From an uncultured Clostridia bacterium (GTDB lineage Bacteria > Bacillota > Clostridia > UBA1212 > UBA1255): DNA of 64,000 nt. Each line of letters starts with the position of its first letter. The stretch's first letter is position 1. Shown one piece after another: positions 44,587-53,434 of the stretch. The stretch is taken from positions 1-64,000 of the forward strand of contig CAJFUB010000043.1 in assembly GCA_904420095.1 (NCBI GenBank), given 5' to 3'. A program made the translations under genes and the position numbers. The notes under the pieces are model-generated. The model made no database searches, was not told the origin of the DNA, and worked only from the letters and a program-made list of their open reading frames with translations.

Positions 44587-45516
44587 ATGAATCGATCTGC
44601 AGTCGCAAGAATCATACTCTGGTCCGTCATCGCGATAGTCCTCGCGGGATTTTTGTTTGCCGCGCTGGCCTTTGACGGCATGGAAGACTTTTTAGGCCGC
44701 CTGGGACTGGGCTGGACCTCGTTCCGGTATGACGAAACAGGCTATTCTATAGGAAATTTTACTACAGAGAGCGAAATCACCTCGATAAAGATTTACTGGA
44801 CCGGCGGAAAAATTGATCTTTCCGTATGCAGCGGAAACGAGCTGCTGGCAGAGGAAGCCTCCGATTATGAAATCAGTACGGACGAAGCGATGCGTTATCT
44901 GATCGAGGAAGGCGTTCTCACAATCCGTGCAAGAAAATCCGGGATTTTCTTCCGCATCGGGAAAAGTCAGAATAAGCATCTTACTCTCAGGATTCCCGAA
45001 TCGATGGCAGGCCGTCTCTCTCTGATTCTGATCGACTCCGTTTCCGCAGAGGTCAGTATTTCAAAGTTATCCGCGGAGACGCTCCGATCGGACTGTGTTT
45101 CCGGAGACGTAGCTTTAGCCGATATGAAAATCGGTTCCGCCTTTATTGATCACGTCAGCGGGGATCTCCGGTGCAGCAACGTCACCGCAGACTATCTGAA
45201 GATGGACAGCGTAAGCGGCGCATGCCAATATACGGGTTCCGTCAAAAAACTCGACTTTGACAGTACGTCCGGCGACATTACGGTCGATTCGTCCGAATTT
45301 CCCTCAGAAATGAATACGGATACCGTAAGCGGGAATGCGTTCTTTACCATTCCGGAGGGCGCCGGCTTTACGGCGGAGCTCGATTCCGTCAGCGGAACGC
45401 TGAACTGCGGCGTTCCTGTCGTCAGCGATGGAAAAACGTTCCGATACGGAGACGCTTCCGCAATTTATCGCTTTGAAAGCGTCAGTGGAAACGTCACGAT
45501 CCGGCTTAAAAATTAG
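44587..45516 (+). CDS. DUF4097-type beta-helix membrane protein
   Basis: A 309-residue protein with one N-terminal membrane helix (about 9-29) and an extracytoplasmic domain made of a short repeat: VSGD, VSGD, VSGA, TSGD, VSGN, VSGT, VSGN recur about every 20 residues from residue 160 on. This is the pattern of DUF4097/DUF4098 adhesin-like right-handed beta-helices. Function is unknown; with PadR and HAAS partners an envelope-stress role is plausible. AAGGAG precedes ATG 44587 by 8 nt. The last 4 nt overlap the convergent second padR. Confidence 0.72.
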   Translation: MNRSAVARIILWSVIAIVLAGFLFAALAFDGMEDFLGRLGLGWTSFRYDETGYSIGNFTTESEITSIKIYWTGGKIDLSVCSGNELLAEEASDYEISTDEAMRYLIEEGVLTIRARKSGIFFRIGKSQNKHLTLRIPESMAGRLSLILIDSVSAEVSISKLSAETLRSDCVSGDVALADMKIGSAFIDHVSGDLRCSNVTADYLKMDSVSGACQYTGSVKKLDFDSTSGDITVDSSEFPSEMNTDTVSGNAFFTIPEGAGFTAELDSVSGTLNCGVPVVSDGKTFRYGDASAIYRFESVSGNVTIRLKN

Positions 45517-45887
45517 TTCGCCTTCCCGCGCGGCGGGGTCTCGGTTCCGCCGCGCATAATCTGCAGAGTGCTCTTGTGAAGGGCTCTGTATTCCTTTTCC
45601 ATAAAATTGAGATAATTTCGTCCTGTTTCCGTAATTCTGTAATACTTTCTGTAGCGTCCTCCCTTGATCGGCATTTTATACTCTTCCACAAAATGCCGCT
45701 GCGCCATCCTGTTCAGCGGAATATATAAAGAAACCTTGCTTACCTTGAAAACGCCATTTGACTTTTCTTCCAGATCCCGGGTAATCTGGTAAACGTATTT
45801 ATCCTCTTCTGTCAGAAGTTTCAGAATCAGCATATCTGTAATTCCGTATCTGAAGTTTTCTTTGATCGTCTCTTCTAAAGAAGCCAT
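45513..45887 (-). CDS. PadR-family transcriptional regulator (second)
   Basis: A 124-residue PadR protein with N-terminal FRYGITDMLILKLLTEEDKY, the helix KVSLYIPLNRMAQRHFV and the wing GRYRKYYRITETGRNYL. It differs clearly from the first PadR. I use ATG 45887 because GAGGA lies 9 nt upstream; the ATG at 45896 touches that site. A perfect 9-bp dyad just upstream (45911-45933) is a likely operator, so it may control itself and perhaps the divergent ABC genes. It ends 4 nt inside the convergent DUF4097 gene. Confidence 0.88.
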   Translation of the reverse strand: MASLEETIKENFRYGITDMLILKLLTEEDKYVYQITRDLEEKSNGVFKVSKVSLYIPLNRMAQRHFVEEYKMPIKGGRYRKYYRITETGRNYLNFMEKEYRALHKSTLQIMRGGTETPPRGKAN

Positions 45888-45910
45888 ATTTTTCATTCCT
45901 CATGTTTTTT

Positions 45911-45933
45911 ATATAATACAACGAGTATTATAT
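45911..45933. promoter_or_regulatory. Palindromic operator near the second padR
   Basis: ATATAATAC (45911-45919) and GTATTATAT (45925-45933) are perfect inverted repeats around 5 nt. The site covers a TATAAT-like -10 reading toward padR, about 24 nt from its start. Confidence 0.6.
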
Positions 45934-45990
45934 CTGTTTTTTCGAAAATGTAAATGCTTTTGATCTTTTAAAATCTATTTTGTACGAATC

Positions 45991-46030
45991 ATTGATATTA
46001 ATTTTAATATTTTTGTCTAATAATATCAAT
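45991..46030. repeat. 10-bp inverted repeat upstream of the ABC operon
   Basis: ATTGATATTA (45991-46000) and TAATATCAAT (46021-46030) are perfect inverted copies 20 nt apart, ending 22 nt before the ABC promoter. It could be an operator with the arms one to two helical turns apart, or chance in AT-rich DNA. Confidence 0.45.
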
Positions 46031-46052
46031 GTTTTATGTTGTTAATTTTTTA

Positions 46053-46081
46053 TTGAAACGGATAGATATTTGTGTTACAAT
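46053..46081 (+). promoter_or_regulatory. Promoter of the ABC-DUF1854-ABC operon
   Basis: -35 TTGAAA, 17-nt spacer, -10 TACAAT, 31 nt before ATG 46113. Confidence 0.65.
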
Positions 46082-46112
46082 TCGGATCACTAAATTAAGG
46101 AGAACGCTGTTA

Positions 46113-48395
46113 ATGCTGGAAATCGATTCTTATCATTCCGAACTGAACGGAATTTTAAGTGATCTTAAGATCACTACGGATGAAATCCTGCTTTTCGCAT
46201 CGTGCGACCTGTCTGCGGATCTGATGAAAAGCGATACGTTTCTGCTTCTGACAAAGGAGCTGCTCGTGATAACGGAGGGCCAGCTTGTCCTGACAGGACA
46301 GAGCCGGCCGTGCGTCCGAAGGAACAGGCTGCGTTCCTCTTACATAAAGAAAAACGTTTATACCTATCGGCTTTCCGAAATCACCGAGCTTTCTCTTGAA
46401 GCGCTCATTTCAACCGCGCGCCTTACCGCAAAATGCGGAGATCAGACGCGCTTCCTTGCAATGCTCACAAACGCCGCCAAAGAAAGCGTGCGTCTTTTTG
46501 TAAAGTACGCCAATCAATACATAAAAGACGGAAAAATCGAAAGAAACCCGGACGATTTCAAAAAAGAAGCCGTCTGCCCGACCTGTGGCTGCCGGTATCC
46601 CGATCCAAATCGAAAAATTTGTCCCAAGTGCATGGATCGCGGAAAGCTTGTGAAAAGAATGTGGATTTTTCTAAAGAAATACCGGAAAGAAATTTTTCTG
46701 ATTCTGCTTGCGCTGGTGCTGGTAAGCGCGCTCGGCGTCGTAGCTCCTTATTTTTCCTCAAAATTCTTCTATGATCAGGTATTAAATGAAAACGGCAGCT
46801 TCTATGGGCAGCTTCTGTTTGTGATTCTGCTGATCGCTTCCATGAACATATGCAGCGTACTCATCAATATGCTGTCTGCCATCATTACTTCGCGCGTTGC
46901 AGGAAAGCTCGTCTACGACATGAAGCGAACGATCTTCGACTGTATAAAACGCCTGTCCCTCAGCTTTTTTACCGGACGGCAGACCGGCGGGCTCATGACG
47001 CAGATCAACAACGACGCAACGTCCATATACTGGTTTTTTGTGGACGGCCTGCCTTATTTTCTGATTAATATCGTACAGGTGATTGCGGTTTTCATTATAA
47101 TGCTCACCATGAATCCCCTGCTTGCGCTGCTCTGTCTGATCGTGATTCCGCTGTTTTTGTTCGTCATCAGCAGGCTGTTCCGGCGTTCGGGGCATCTTCA
47201 CGCGAAAAACTATTCCTGCTTCCGTGCCATGAGCAGCGCGCTTACGGACGTTCTGTCCGGGATGCGCGTCATCAAAGCCTTCGCTCGCGAGAAAGAAGAA
47301 GGAAAGCGCTTCCGCCGGCATGCCGGAAGAGTCACCGATATGTATAAAGAAATTACGATATTCAACAATGTCGCCTTCCCGTTTGCATACGTCATTATGT
47401 ACATGAGCACGATCATCGTCTGGATCGTGGGAGGCTGGATGACAATGAACGGCCAGATGACCTACGGAACGCTCCTCACCTTCCTTTCTTATGTCGGTAT
47501 GATGAACGCGCCGCTGTTCATGTTCGTAGATATGACGTATTTCTTTTCCCAATGCACAAATGCGGTGCAGCGTCTGTTCGAGATTTACGATGCTGAGCCG
47601 GACGTGACCGAAGCGCAGAACCCGGTTCACAAAGAGACGCTGGAGGGCAGCGTAGAATTTCGTCACGTGGAATTTTCTTATGACAAAAGCCGGAAAATAA
47701 TCGACGACGTTTCTTTCGCGATCGAGCCGGGGAAAATGATCGGAATCGTCGGACATTCCGGAGCGGGGAAAAGCACGCTCGCAAATCTTCTCATCCGCCT
47801 TTACGACGTGACGGGCGGCGAAATTCTGATCGACGGAATCAACGTCAGGCAATATGCGTTTGCCGATCTCCGGCGGAACATCGCCATCGTATCACAGGAA
47901 ACGTACCTATTTATCGGATCGATTCTGGAAAACATCCGTTATGCGAAGCCGGAAGCAACCAAAGAAGAAATCATCGAGGCCGCCAAAATCGCAGGGGCCC
48001 ACGAATTTATCATTAAGCTCCCGGACGCTTACGATACAAGGATCGGATTCGGACACAAAGAGCTTTCCGGAGGAGAACGGCAAAGAATTTCCATTGCCAG
48101 AGCCGTACTGCTCAATCCGAAAATATTGATTCTGGATGAAGCCACCGCCGCGATGGATACGCAGACGGAGCGCACCATTCAATCCGCGTTGGAAAATCTC
48201 GTCGCCGGCAAAACGACAATCATGATCGCGCACCGTCTTTCCACGCTGCGTGACGCGGATCGGCTGATCGTCATCGAAAACGGTAAAATGCCTGAATACG
48301 GGACGCACGCAGAACTGATCCGTCAGAAGGGAATCTATTATAAATTATACACGCTGCAGATGGAAGCGCTGAAAAATATCGGCGTTACGGAATAG
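46113..48395 (+). CDS. ABC exporter with N-terminal zinc-ribbon domain (first)
   Basis: A 760-residue half-exporter. An unusual N-terminal cytosolic part of about 175 residues ends in a four-Cys ribbon (CPTC at 155-158, CPKC at 170-173). The six-helix export domain (about 190-480) and ATPase follow: Walker A GIVGHSGAGKST, Q-loop SQETYLF, signature LSGGERQRIS, Walker B KILILDEAT and the H-loop IAHRLS. In D-loop terms AAMDT replaces the usual SALDT/SxLD. It probably pairs with the second exporter (48952) encoded beyond a DUF1854 gene. Start ATG 46113 has AAGGAG at 8 nt. The substrate is unknown. Confidence 0.85.
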   Translation: MLEIDSYHSELNGILSDLKITTDEILLFASCDLSADLMKSDTFLLLTKELLVITEGQLVLTGQSRPCVRRNRLRSSYIKKNVYTYRLSEITELSLEALISTARLTAKCGDQTRFLAMLTNAAKESVRLFVKYANQYIKDGKIERNPDDFKKEAVCPTCGCRYPDPNRKICPKCMDRGKLVKRMWIFLKKYRKEIFLILLALVLVSALGVVAPYFSSKFFYDQVLNENGSFYGQLLFVILLIASMNICSVLINMLSAIITSRVAGKLVYDMKRTIFDCIKRLSLSFFTGRQTGGLMTQINNDATSIYWFFVDGLPYFLINIVQVIAVFIIMLTMNPLLALLCLIVIPLFLFVISRLFRRSGHLHAKNYSCFRAMSSALTDVLSGMRVIKAFAREKEEGKRFRRHAGRVTDMYKEITIFNNVAFPFAYVIMYMSTIIVWIVGGWMTMNGQMTYGTLLTFLSYVGMMNAPLFMFVDMTYFFSQCTNAVQRLFEIYDAEPDVTEAQNPVHKETLEGSVEFRHVEFSYDKSRKIIDDVSFAIEPGKMIGIVGHSGAGKSTLANLLIRLYDVTGGEILIDGINVRQYAFADLRRNIAIVSQETYLFIGSILENIRYAKPEATKEEIIEAAKIAGAHEFIIKLPDAYDTRIGFGHKELSGGERQRISIARAVLLNPKILILDEATAAMDTQTERTIQSALENLVAGKTTIMIAHRLSTLRDADRLIVIENGKMPEYGTHAELIRQKGIYYKLYTLQMEALKNIGVTE

Positions 48396-48405
48396 GAGAA
48401 ACAGC

Positions 48406-48933
48406 ATGGGAAATGAAGCTTTATCAAATATTGTAAAAACAACGTATTTCACCCAGGAAAACGCCCATTTTATCGACAAAGACGGTTTACTTGCATTAAA
48501 AATCCCTGCGGGAGAAAACGGAGAAGAAAAAGAATACGGCCGCGTATTTCTGCATCGGATGTTTCCATTTGAAGAAACAGAGCGGTATCTCAGCGTGCTC
48601 GACGAAGAGCAAAAAGAGCTGGGAATCATAACGGATCTATCCCTGTTCGGAGAAGACGAGCGCGAAATCCTGCGCCGCGAGCTGAAACGAAAATATTATA
48701 TAAAAAAGATCGTTACAATCGATCGCCTGAAGGACCGGTACGGCTTTACATACTGGGACGTTACTACGCCGGAGGGCAAAGCAAGCTTCACGCTTCAGGA
48801 CACGCAGCGCAGCATTTTAAAAATGGATGAGGATCGGCTCATGATCATAGACATCGACGGGAACCGATACGAGATCCCGAGCATCGAAGGGCTGGACCGC
48901 GCAAGCTATAAAAAAATCGAGCTTTACTTGTGA
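48406..48933 (+). CDS. DUF1854 family protein
   Basis: A 175-residue soluble protein, RVFLHRMFPFEETERYLSVL and KIVTIDRLKDRYGFTYWDV, matching DUF1854 in size and pattern. Members are usually encoded next to ABC exporters of the type flanking it here, and in some proteobacteria these occur with cyanophycin genes; no such genes are present in this window. It lies 10 nt after the first exporter and 18 nt before the second, so the three are one unit. Its role is unknown. Confidence 0.7.
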   Translation: MGNEALSNIVKTTYFTQENAHFIDKDGLLALKIPAGENGEEKEYGRVFLHRMFPFEETERYLSVLDEEQKELGIITDLSLFGEDEREILRRELKRKYYIKKIVTIDRLKDRYGFTYWDVTTPEGKASFTLQDTQRSILKMDEDRLMIIDIDGNRYEIPSIEGLDRASYKKIELYL

Positions 48934-48951
48934 TGGCAGAAAGGCATCGTT

Positions 48952-51204
48952 ATGCATATGGAAGAAGGATCTTATTACAGAACGGCTCTTCTGAAAAGGC
49001 TGCGCGATAATGGCTGCGGCTTGCAGGAGAACCAGATACTTTCCGTATTTTCTTATAATTTGGATAAAAACGGCAGCGCCGCGGACGGAATCGCCATTCT
49101 CACCGAAACAGAATTTATATTGTGGGAAGGGACGGCCGAAAGGGAGGCGCACGCGCTGTCCTCCATACAGAAATTCGTATATCGGCCGGAGGTCGGCTCC
49201 GTCGCAGTCGAATGCATATGGAAAGAATCCGAAGAACCGTATGTCTTCTGCCGCGGCAGCATGGATCGTCAGAAGCTCTTCGGTCTTCTGGTAAATAAAT
49301 ACAATCTTTTTCTTGAGAAAGGCATTTATCGCCAAGAAGGAGAAAACGCCTCTGAACGTGTTTGCCCCGTATGTGGAACGCCGTTCCAGCCGGGCAACAG
49401 TATTTGCCTGAATTGCGTAAACAAGAAAAAGCTTCTGGGCAGGCTCTGGGATATTCTGCGGCCGCATAAAGCAAAGCTGATCTGGTCCTCCCTGCTGTTT
49501 ATCGGCGTGCTCCTGATTGGACTGATCAATCCTTATATCAATAAAATTTTGGTCGATTCCTACATCAACAACCCTGAAATCGGAGCGGCAATCGCTTCCG
49601 ATCGAGGCCGCGTATTTATCAGCTTTCTGCTGGTTGTCCTTTTAATGCTGGCGGCATATATTCTGAACTTTATCATTTCGATTATCCGAAATCTGCTCAT
49701 GATGCAGGTTGGCGCCAAAGTCATCGTGCATCTGCGGATGATGGTGTTCGACAAAGTACAAGAGCTCTCGCTTTCCGGCATTTCCAAAAAGACGACGGGC
49801 GAGCTGATGAACCGTGTTGTCAACGACACTCAAGAGGTGCAGAATTTTATCAACTCGCAGGTTCCGAACGTACTCGGCGTATTCCTGCAGCTGATCGGCG
49901 TCAGCGTCATCCTGATCCTGTATGACTGGAAGCTTTTGCTGATTTTTCTCCTGCCCATGCCGATTGCAATTATTCCGACGAAAATTTTTTGGAATTATAC
50001 TCGTAAAATTTATAGCCGTCAGTGGAGCGCATCATCGAAATGCGGCACGATCCTGCATGATATTTTTTCGGGGATTCGCGTTGTAAAAGCATTCGGCACG
50101 GAAGAAAAGGAAACGAAGCGGTATGACGCCGCTGCCGCGCGCGAACGCGATATTTCGGTGAAAAACGAGACGATGTACGCGCTGCTCTCTCCGTTTATCC
50201 GAATCAGCCTCATGATTGGAAATTTCCTGGTGCTTTATTATACCGGCAGCAAAATCCTGAACGGCGCCATGACGATTGGCGAAGCCTCGATGCTTTCTTC
50301 GTATATCGCCATGGTTTACGCGCCGATCGATTGGCTGGTCAGCATTCCGAATGCGCTCACCCGCGTTTTCACCTCTATCGTGCGGATCTTTGATATTGTG
50401 GATGAAAAGACGGAGGTTGCCGACGCAGCGAACCCGGTCGACGTCTCATTGCGCGGAGAAATCGAATTTGATCATGTATCTTTCAGCTATGACCACATTA
50501 CAGATGTGCTGAAGGATATCAATTTAAAAATTCAGCCCGGCGAGATGATCGGGCTGGTCGGAAAATCCGGCGTCGGAAAGTCTACTCTCATCAATCTTGT
50601 CATGCGTCTGTACGATGTTACCGAAGGCAGCATCCGAATCGATGGGATCGATATCAGAGATATTTCGCAGCATTCTCTGCGAAGTCAGATCGGCGTGGTG
50701 CTGCAGGAAACGATCCTGTTTTCCGGTTCCGTATACGACAACCTGCTTTATGCAAAAGCAGACGCCACGCGGGAGGAAATCATCGATGCCGCCAAAATTG
50801 CCGGTGCGCATGAATTCATCATAAAGCTTCCGGACGGCTACAACACCGTCATCGGAGAACGAGGGCATACTCTTTCAGGCGGAGAACGGCAGAGACTGGC
50901 CATCGCACGCGCGCTGCTCCGCAACCCTAAAATTTTGATTCTCGACGAGGCTACAGCCTCTCTGGATACGGAAATCGAAAAGCAGATTCAGGATTCTCTG
51001 CAGATGCTGACGAGCGACCGCACAACGATTGCGATCGCTCATCGCCTGTCGACGCTGCGGAATGCTACGCGGATTGTGGTGCTCGACAAAAAGGGCGTCG
51101 CCGAGGTTGGGAGCCATGAGGAATTGCTGAAGCAAAAGGGCATTTATTACGATTTGGTCATGGCGCAGCGTCAGATGTCGAAAATGAGCAGAAACCGGCA
51201 ATAG
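48952..51204 (+). CDS. ABC exporter with N-terminal zinc-ribbon domain (second)
   Basis: A 750-residue half-exporter built like the first: N-terminal cytosolic domain of about 160 residues ending in a four-Cys ribbon (CPVC at 138-141, CLNC at 152-155), six membrane helices, then the ATPase with GLVGKSGVGKST, QETILFSGSVYDN, HTLSGGERQRLAIARAL, ILILDEATASLDT and IAHRLS. All catalytic motifs are canonical. With the first exporter it should form a heterodimer. AAAGG precedes ATG 48952. The stop lies 1 nt from the convergent spoIIID stop. Confidence 0.87.
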   Translation: MHMEEGSYYRTALLKRLRDNGCGLQENQILSVFSYNLDKNGSAADGIAILTETEFILWEGTAEREAHALSSIQKFVYRPEVGSVAVECIWKESEEPYVFCRGSMDRQKLFGLLVNKYNLFLEKGIYRQEGENASERVCPVCGTPFQPGNSICLNCVNKKKLLGRLWDILRPHKAKLIWSSLLFIGVLLIGLINPYINKILVDSYINNPEIGAAIASDRGRVFISFLLVVLLMLAAYILNFIISIIRNLLMMQVGAKVIVHLRMMVFDKVQELSLSGISKKTTGELMNRVVNDTQEVQNFINSQVPNVLGVFLQLIGVSVILILYDWKLLLIFLLPMPIAIIPTKIFWNYTRKIYSRQWSASSKCGTILHDIFSGIRVVKAFGTEEKETKRYDAAAARERDISVKNETMYALLSPFIRISLMIGNFLVLYYTGSKILNGAMTIGEASMLSSYIAMVYAPIDWLVSIPNALTRVFTSIVRIFDIVDEKTEVADAANPVDVSLRGEIEFDHVSFSYDHITDVLKDINLKIQPGEMIGLVGKSGVGKSTLINLVMRLYDVTEGSIRIDGIDIRDISQHSLRSQIGVVLQETILFSGSVYDNLLYAKADATREEIIDAAKIAGAHEFIIKLPDGYNTVIGERGHTLSGGERQRLAIARALLRNPKILILDEATASLDTEIEKQIQDSLQMLTSDRTTIAIAHRLSTLRNATRIVVLDKKGVAEVGSHEELLKQKGIYYDLVMAQRQMSKMSRNRQ

Positions 51205-51205
51205 C

Positions 51206-51496
51206 TTATCCGGTACAGTCTCTGCGTTTTCTTACCTCTTCATATTTCGCTTTCGTTGCCAAGCCTCCGCGGATATGGCGCTCGGCCTTGTTTCCATCCA
51301 ATACCTTTCGGACTTCTTCCGCAAGCGTGCCGTTCAGGTTCGGCAGGCGGTCTACGAGGTCTTTATGTACGGTTGATTTGCTTACTTCGAACTTTTTGGC
51401 CGCCGCACGGACCGTACAGTTTGTATCCAGTATATACTGCGCGACCTCGTAAACGCGGTTTTCTATGTAGTCCTTCAGAATTACAGAATGGTTCAT
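51206..51496 (-). CDS. spoIIID: Sporulation transcription factor SpoIIID
   Basis: A 96-residue DNA-binding protein of the mother-cell sporulation programme. It aligns with SpoIIID along its length: YIENRVYEVAQYILDTNCTV, the helix-turn-helix AAAKKFEVSKSTVHKDL, ERLPNLN-like DRLPNLNGTLAEEV and RHIRGGLATKAKY. It tunes sigma-E and sigma-K genes. Start ATG 51496 has AGGGGT about 10 nt upstream; the TTG at 51505 is too near. This and spoVM (63080) are the best evidence that the organism forms endospores. Confidence 0.95.
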   Translation of the reverse strand: MNHSVILKDYIENRVYEVAQYILDTNCTVRAAAKKFEVSKSTVHKDLVDRLPNLNGTLAEEVRKVLDGNKAERHIRGGLATKAKYEEVRKRRDCTG

Positions 51497-51620
51497 TTTG
51501 TACAAAACCCCTTTACGGCTGTTCTTTGTATAAAACTTATGACAGCCGGATCGGTTTTATGCATGCAGGAAATTGCATTCGGGAGGAAATCATAGTAAAA
51601 TGAACCGGTACGGAGGTGTT

Positions 51621-52526
51621 ATGCGCTTGAAACGAATCCTTTTCATGCTGCTGGCGTGTTTTACGCTTACGGCCTGTTTTTCAGCCTGCGGACGGGCGCA
51701 GCTGCCCGCGAGCGAAGAACTATCCGTCGTGGCGGCAAATTTTCCCGCATATGATTTTTCAAGACAGGTCCTGGGAAACGCCGGGCAGGTTACTATGCTC
51801 CTGCCTCCGGGAAGCGAGAGCCACTCTTACGAGCCGACTGCTCAGGACATTCTGAAAATACAAGGCTGCGATCTTTTCGTATATACCGGCGGCGAATCGG
51901 ACGCATGGGTGGATAAAATACTGAACTCGCTGGGCCGGGAAATCAATACGCTGAAAATGATGGATTGCGTCTCCGTATTAGAAGAAGAGGATGGGCATGA
52001 GCCGGACGAGCATGTCTGGACCTCTCCGGTAAACGCCATCCGGATCACAGAGGAAATCCGAAACAGACTGTGCGAAATCGATGGCGATCGGCGGGAGGTC
52101 TACGAAGAAAACGCAGCGGCCTATATCGCGGAGCTAAATGCTCTTGACGAAGCGTTCCGCAGCTTTTTTGAAACGGTGGAAAATAAAACGCTGATTTTCG
52201 GCGACCGATTCCCTCTTATCTATTTTACCGAAGAATACGGGCTTGAATACTACGCCGCGTTCCCGGGCTGCGCGGAGCACTCCGAGCCGAGCGCCGCCGC
52301 GATTGCCCTGCTGATTGAAAAAATTAAGGAAGAAAAGGTTTCCACCGTATATTATATTGAATTTTCGAATCACAATATTGCAGACAGCCTTGCCGATGCG
52401 ACGGGAACCGCAACCGCGCTGTTTTACACATGCCATAACGTATCGGAAGAACAGCTCTCCGGCGGCGCGACATACGTTTCTCTGATGCGTGAGAATCTGG
52501 CTACGCTGCAGGCAACCATGCGTTAA
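51621..52526 (+). CDS. znuA: ZnuA-like metal-binding lipoprotein
   Basis: A 301-residue predicted lipoprotein (lipobox LTAC) of the cluster A-I metal-binding family. VVAANFPAYDFSRQVLGN, then GSESHSYEPTAQDIL (first His), a short acidic His loop (EDGHEPDEHVWTSP), EHSEPSAAAIA and TALFYTCHNVSEE match ZnuA-type proteins that deliver zinc or manganese to an ABC importer. The His-rich loop is much reduced. No permease or ATPase genes are adjacent. ATG 51621 has CGGAGGTG 4-5 nt upstream; ATG 51600 has a site too far away. It ends 2 nt before a convergent gene. Confidence 0.8.
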   Translation: MRLKRILFMLLACFTLTACFSACGRAQLPASEELSVVAANFPAYDFSRQVLGNAGQVTMLLPPGSESHSYEPTAQDILKIQGCDLFVYTGGESDAWVDKILNSLGREINTLKMMDCVSVLEEEDGHEPDEHVWTSPVNAIRITEEIRNRLCEIDGDRREVYEENAAAYIAELNALDEAFRSFFETVENKTLIFGDRFPLIYFTEEYGLEYYAAFPGCAEHSEPSAAAIALLIEKIKEEKVSTVYYIEFSNHNIADSLADATGTATALFYTCHNVSEEQLSGGATYVSLMRENLATLQATMR

Positions 52527-52528
52527 GC

Positions 52529-53434
52529 TTACTGCTCGATCCAGATCGTAAATTTTTCCAGAATTTTAAGCGGATGATAGGAAAGCTTGGAGGTTCGCAA
52601 ATTGCTGTCTCCAGAATCGTCCTCACGGTTGATGTATTTTACCTCCGGCGTAACGAAGCGCTTTGCAAATTCATTTGAAAGGACCTGATAGACGCCCTCA
52701 TAATCCGTATCGCCCTTTTCAATATGTACGATCAGGGTGTCATAAACAATCTCGCCAACGGAAAATCCTACGATCTGTTCTTCCACATACAGGCAGGCGC
52801 CCAGCATCCCGTAAACCGCATAATTTTCCAGTACCTCGCGCGTCTTTGCCAGTTCCTCCAGTGCGATCGGATCGCTTTTGGTATTGCGCCGCGTGATCTT
52901 CTCCAGAAGCGAAAGGCAATCCGTCAGAAGCTCCGGTCCGATTTCTCTCAGAGTCCAGTTCGGATAGGTCGCCTTAAATTTATTCACATGATTACGCTGT
53001 CCGTGCATCCGCTTCCCCTTGAATTCCAGAAAGCTTTCTGCGGTGTATAAATAGTCGGCCCATTTGCGGTCGCTTCTGCACAGGACGGAAAAGCCCTTCC
53101 ACGAAAAATAGTCTTCAATGACGGAACGGTCCTCCGCGCTCGTCATGCAGAAAATCGGATCATAATGGTTTTGTGCTGCGTAGCCGCACAGCAGATCCAG
53201 ACCGCGGCGCACCGCTTCCTGACTTTCGGCCATAGGAATCGTAAAGGCGATCATATCGTTTACATATTTCACTTTAAAAAACAGAATATTTTCCTCAACA
53301 GCGTATTCCGTATAGAAAAAGTCGCGCCACATAAACAGACCGCCGATGCTGTAATCGCAGATTCTGCTTTTCTGAATTACGAAAAACGGTTTGATCAAGG
53401 GAATTTCATTTAACGTCAGCTTTTTGAATTCCAT
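52529..53434 (-). CDS. DUF2156 (lysyltransferase C-terminal-like) protein
   Basis: A 301-residue cytoplasmic protein with the pair of GNAT-like folds of DUF2156, the domain that transfers amino acids from aminoacyl-tRNA to lipids in MprF-type enzymes. KRMHGQRNHVNKFKATYPNW, VGFSVGEIVYDTLIVHIEKG and YINREDDSGDSNLRTSKLSY are typical. Unlike MprF it has no membrane part, so the acceptor is not known. ATG 53434 has GAGGG 5 nt upstream and overlaps ttcA by 19 nt. It is the last gene of the long minus-strand operon. Confidence 0.75.
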   Translation of the reverse strand: MEFKKLTLNEIPLIKPFFVIQKSRICDYSIGGLFMWRDFFYTEYAVEENILFFKVKYVNDMIAFTIPMAESQEAVRRGLDLLCGYAAQNHYDPIFCMTSAEDRSVIEDYFSWKGFSVLCRSDRKWADYLYTAESFLEFKGKRMHGQRNHVNKFKATYPNWTLREIGPELLTDCLSLLEKITRRNTKSDPIALEELAKTREVLENYAVYGMLGACLYVEEQIVGFSVGEIVYDTLIVHIEKGDTDYEGVYQVLSNEFAKRFVTPEVKYINREDDSGDSNLRTSKLSYHPLKILEKFTIWIEQ

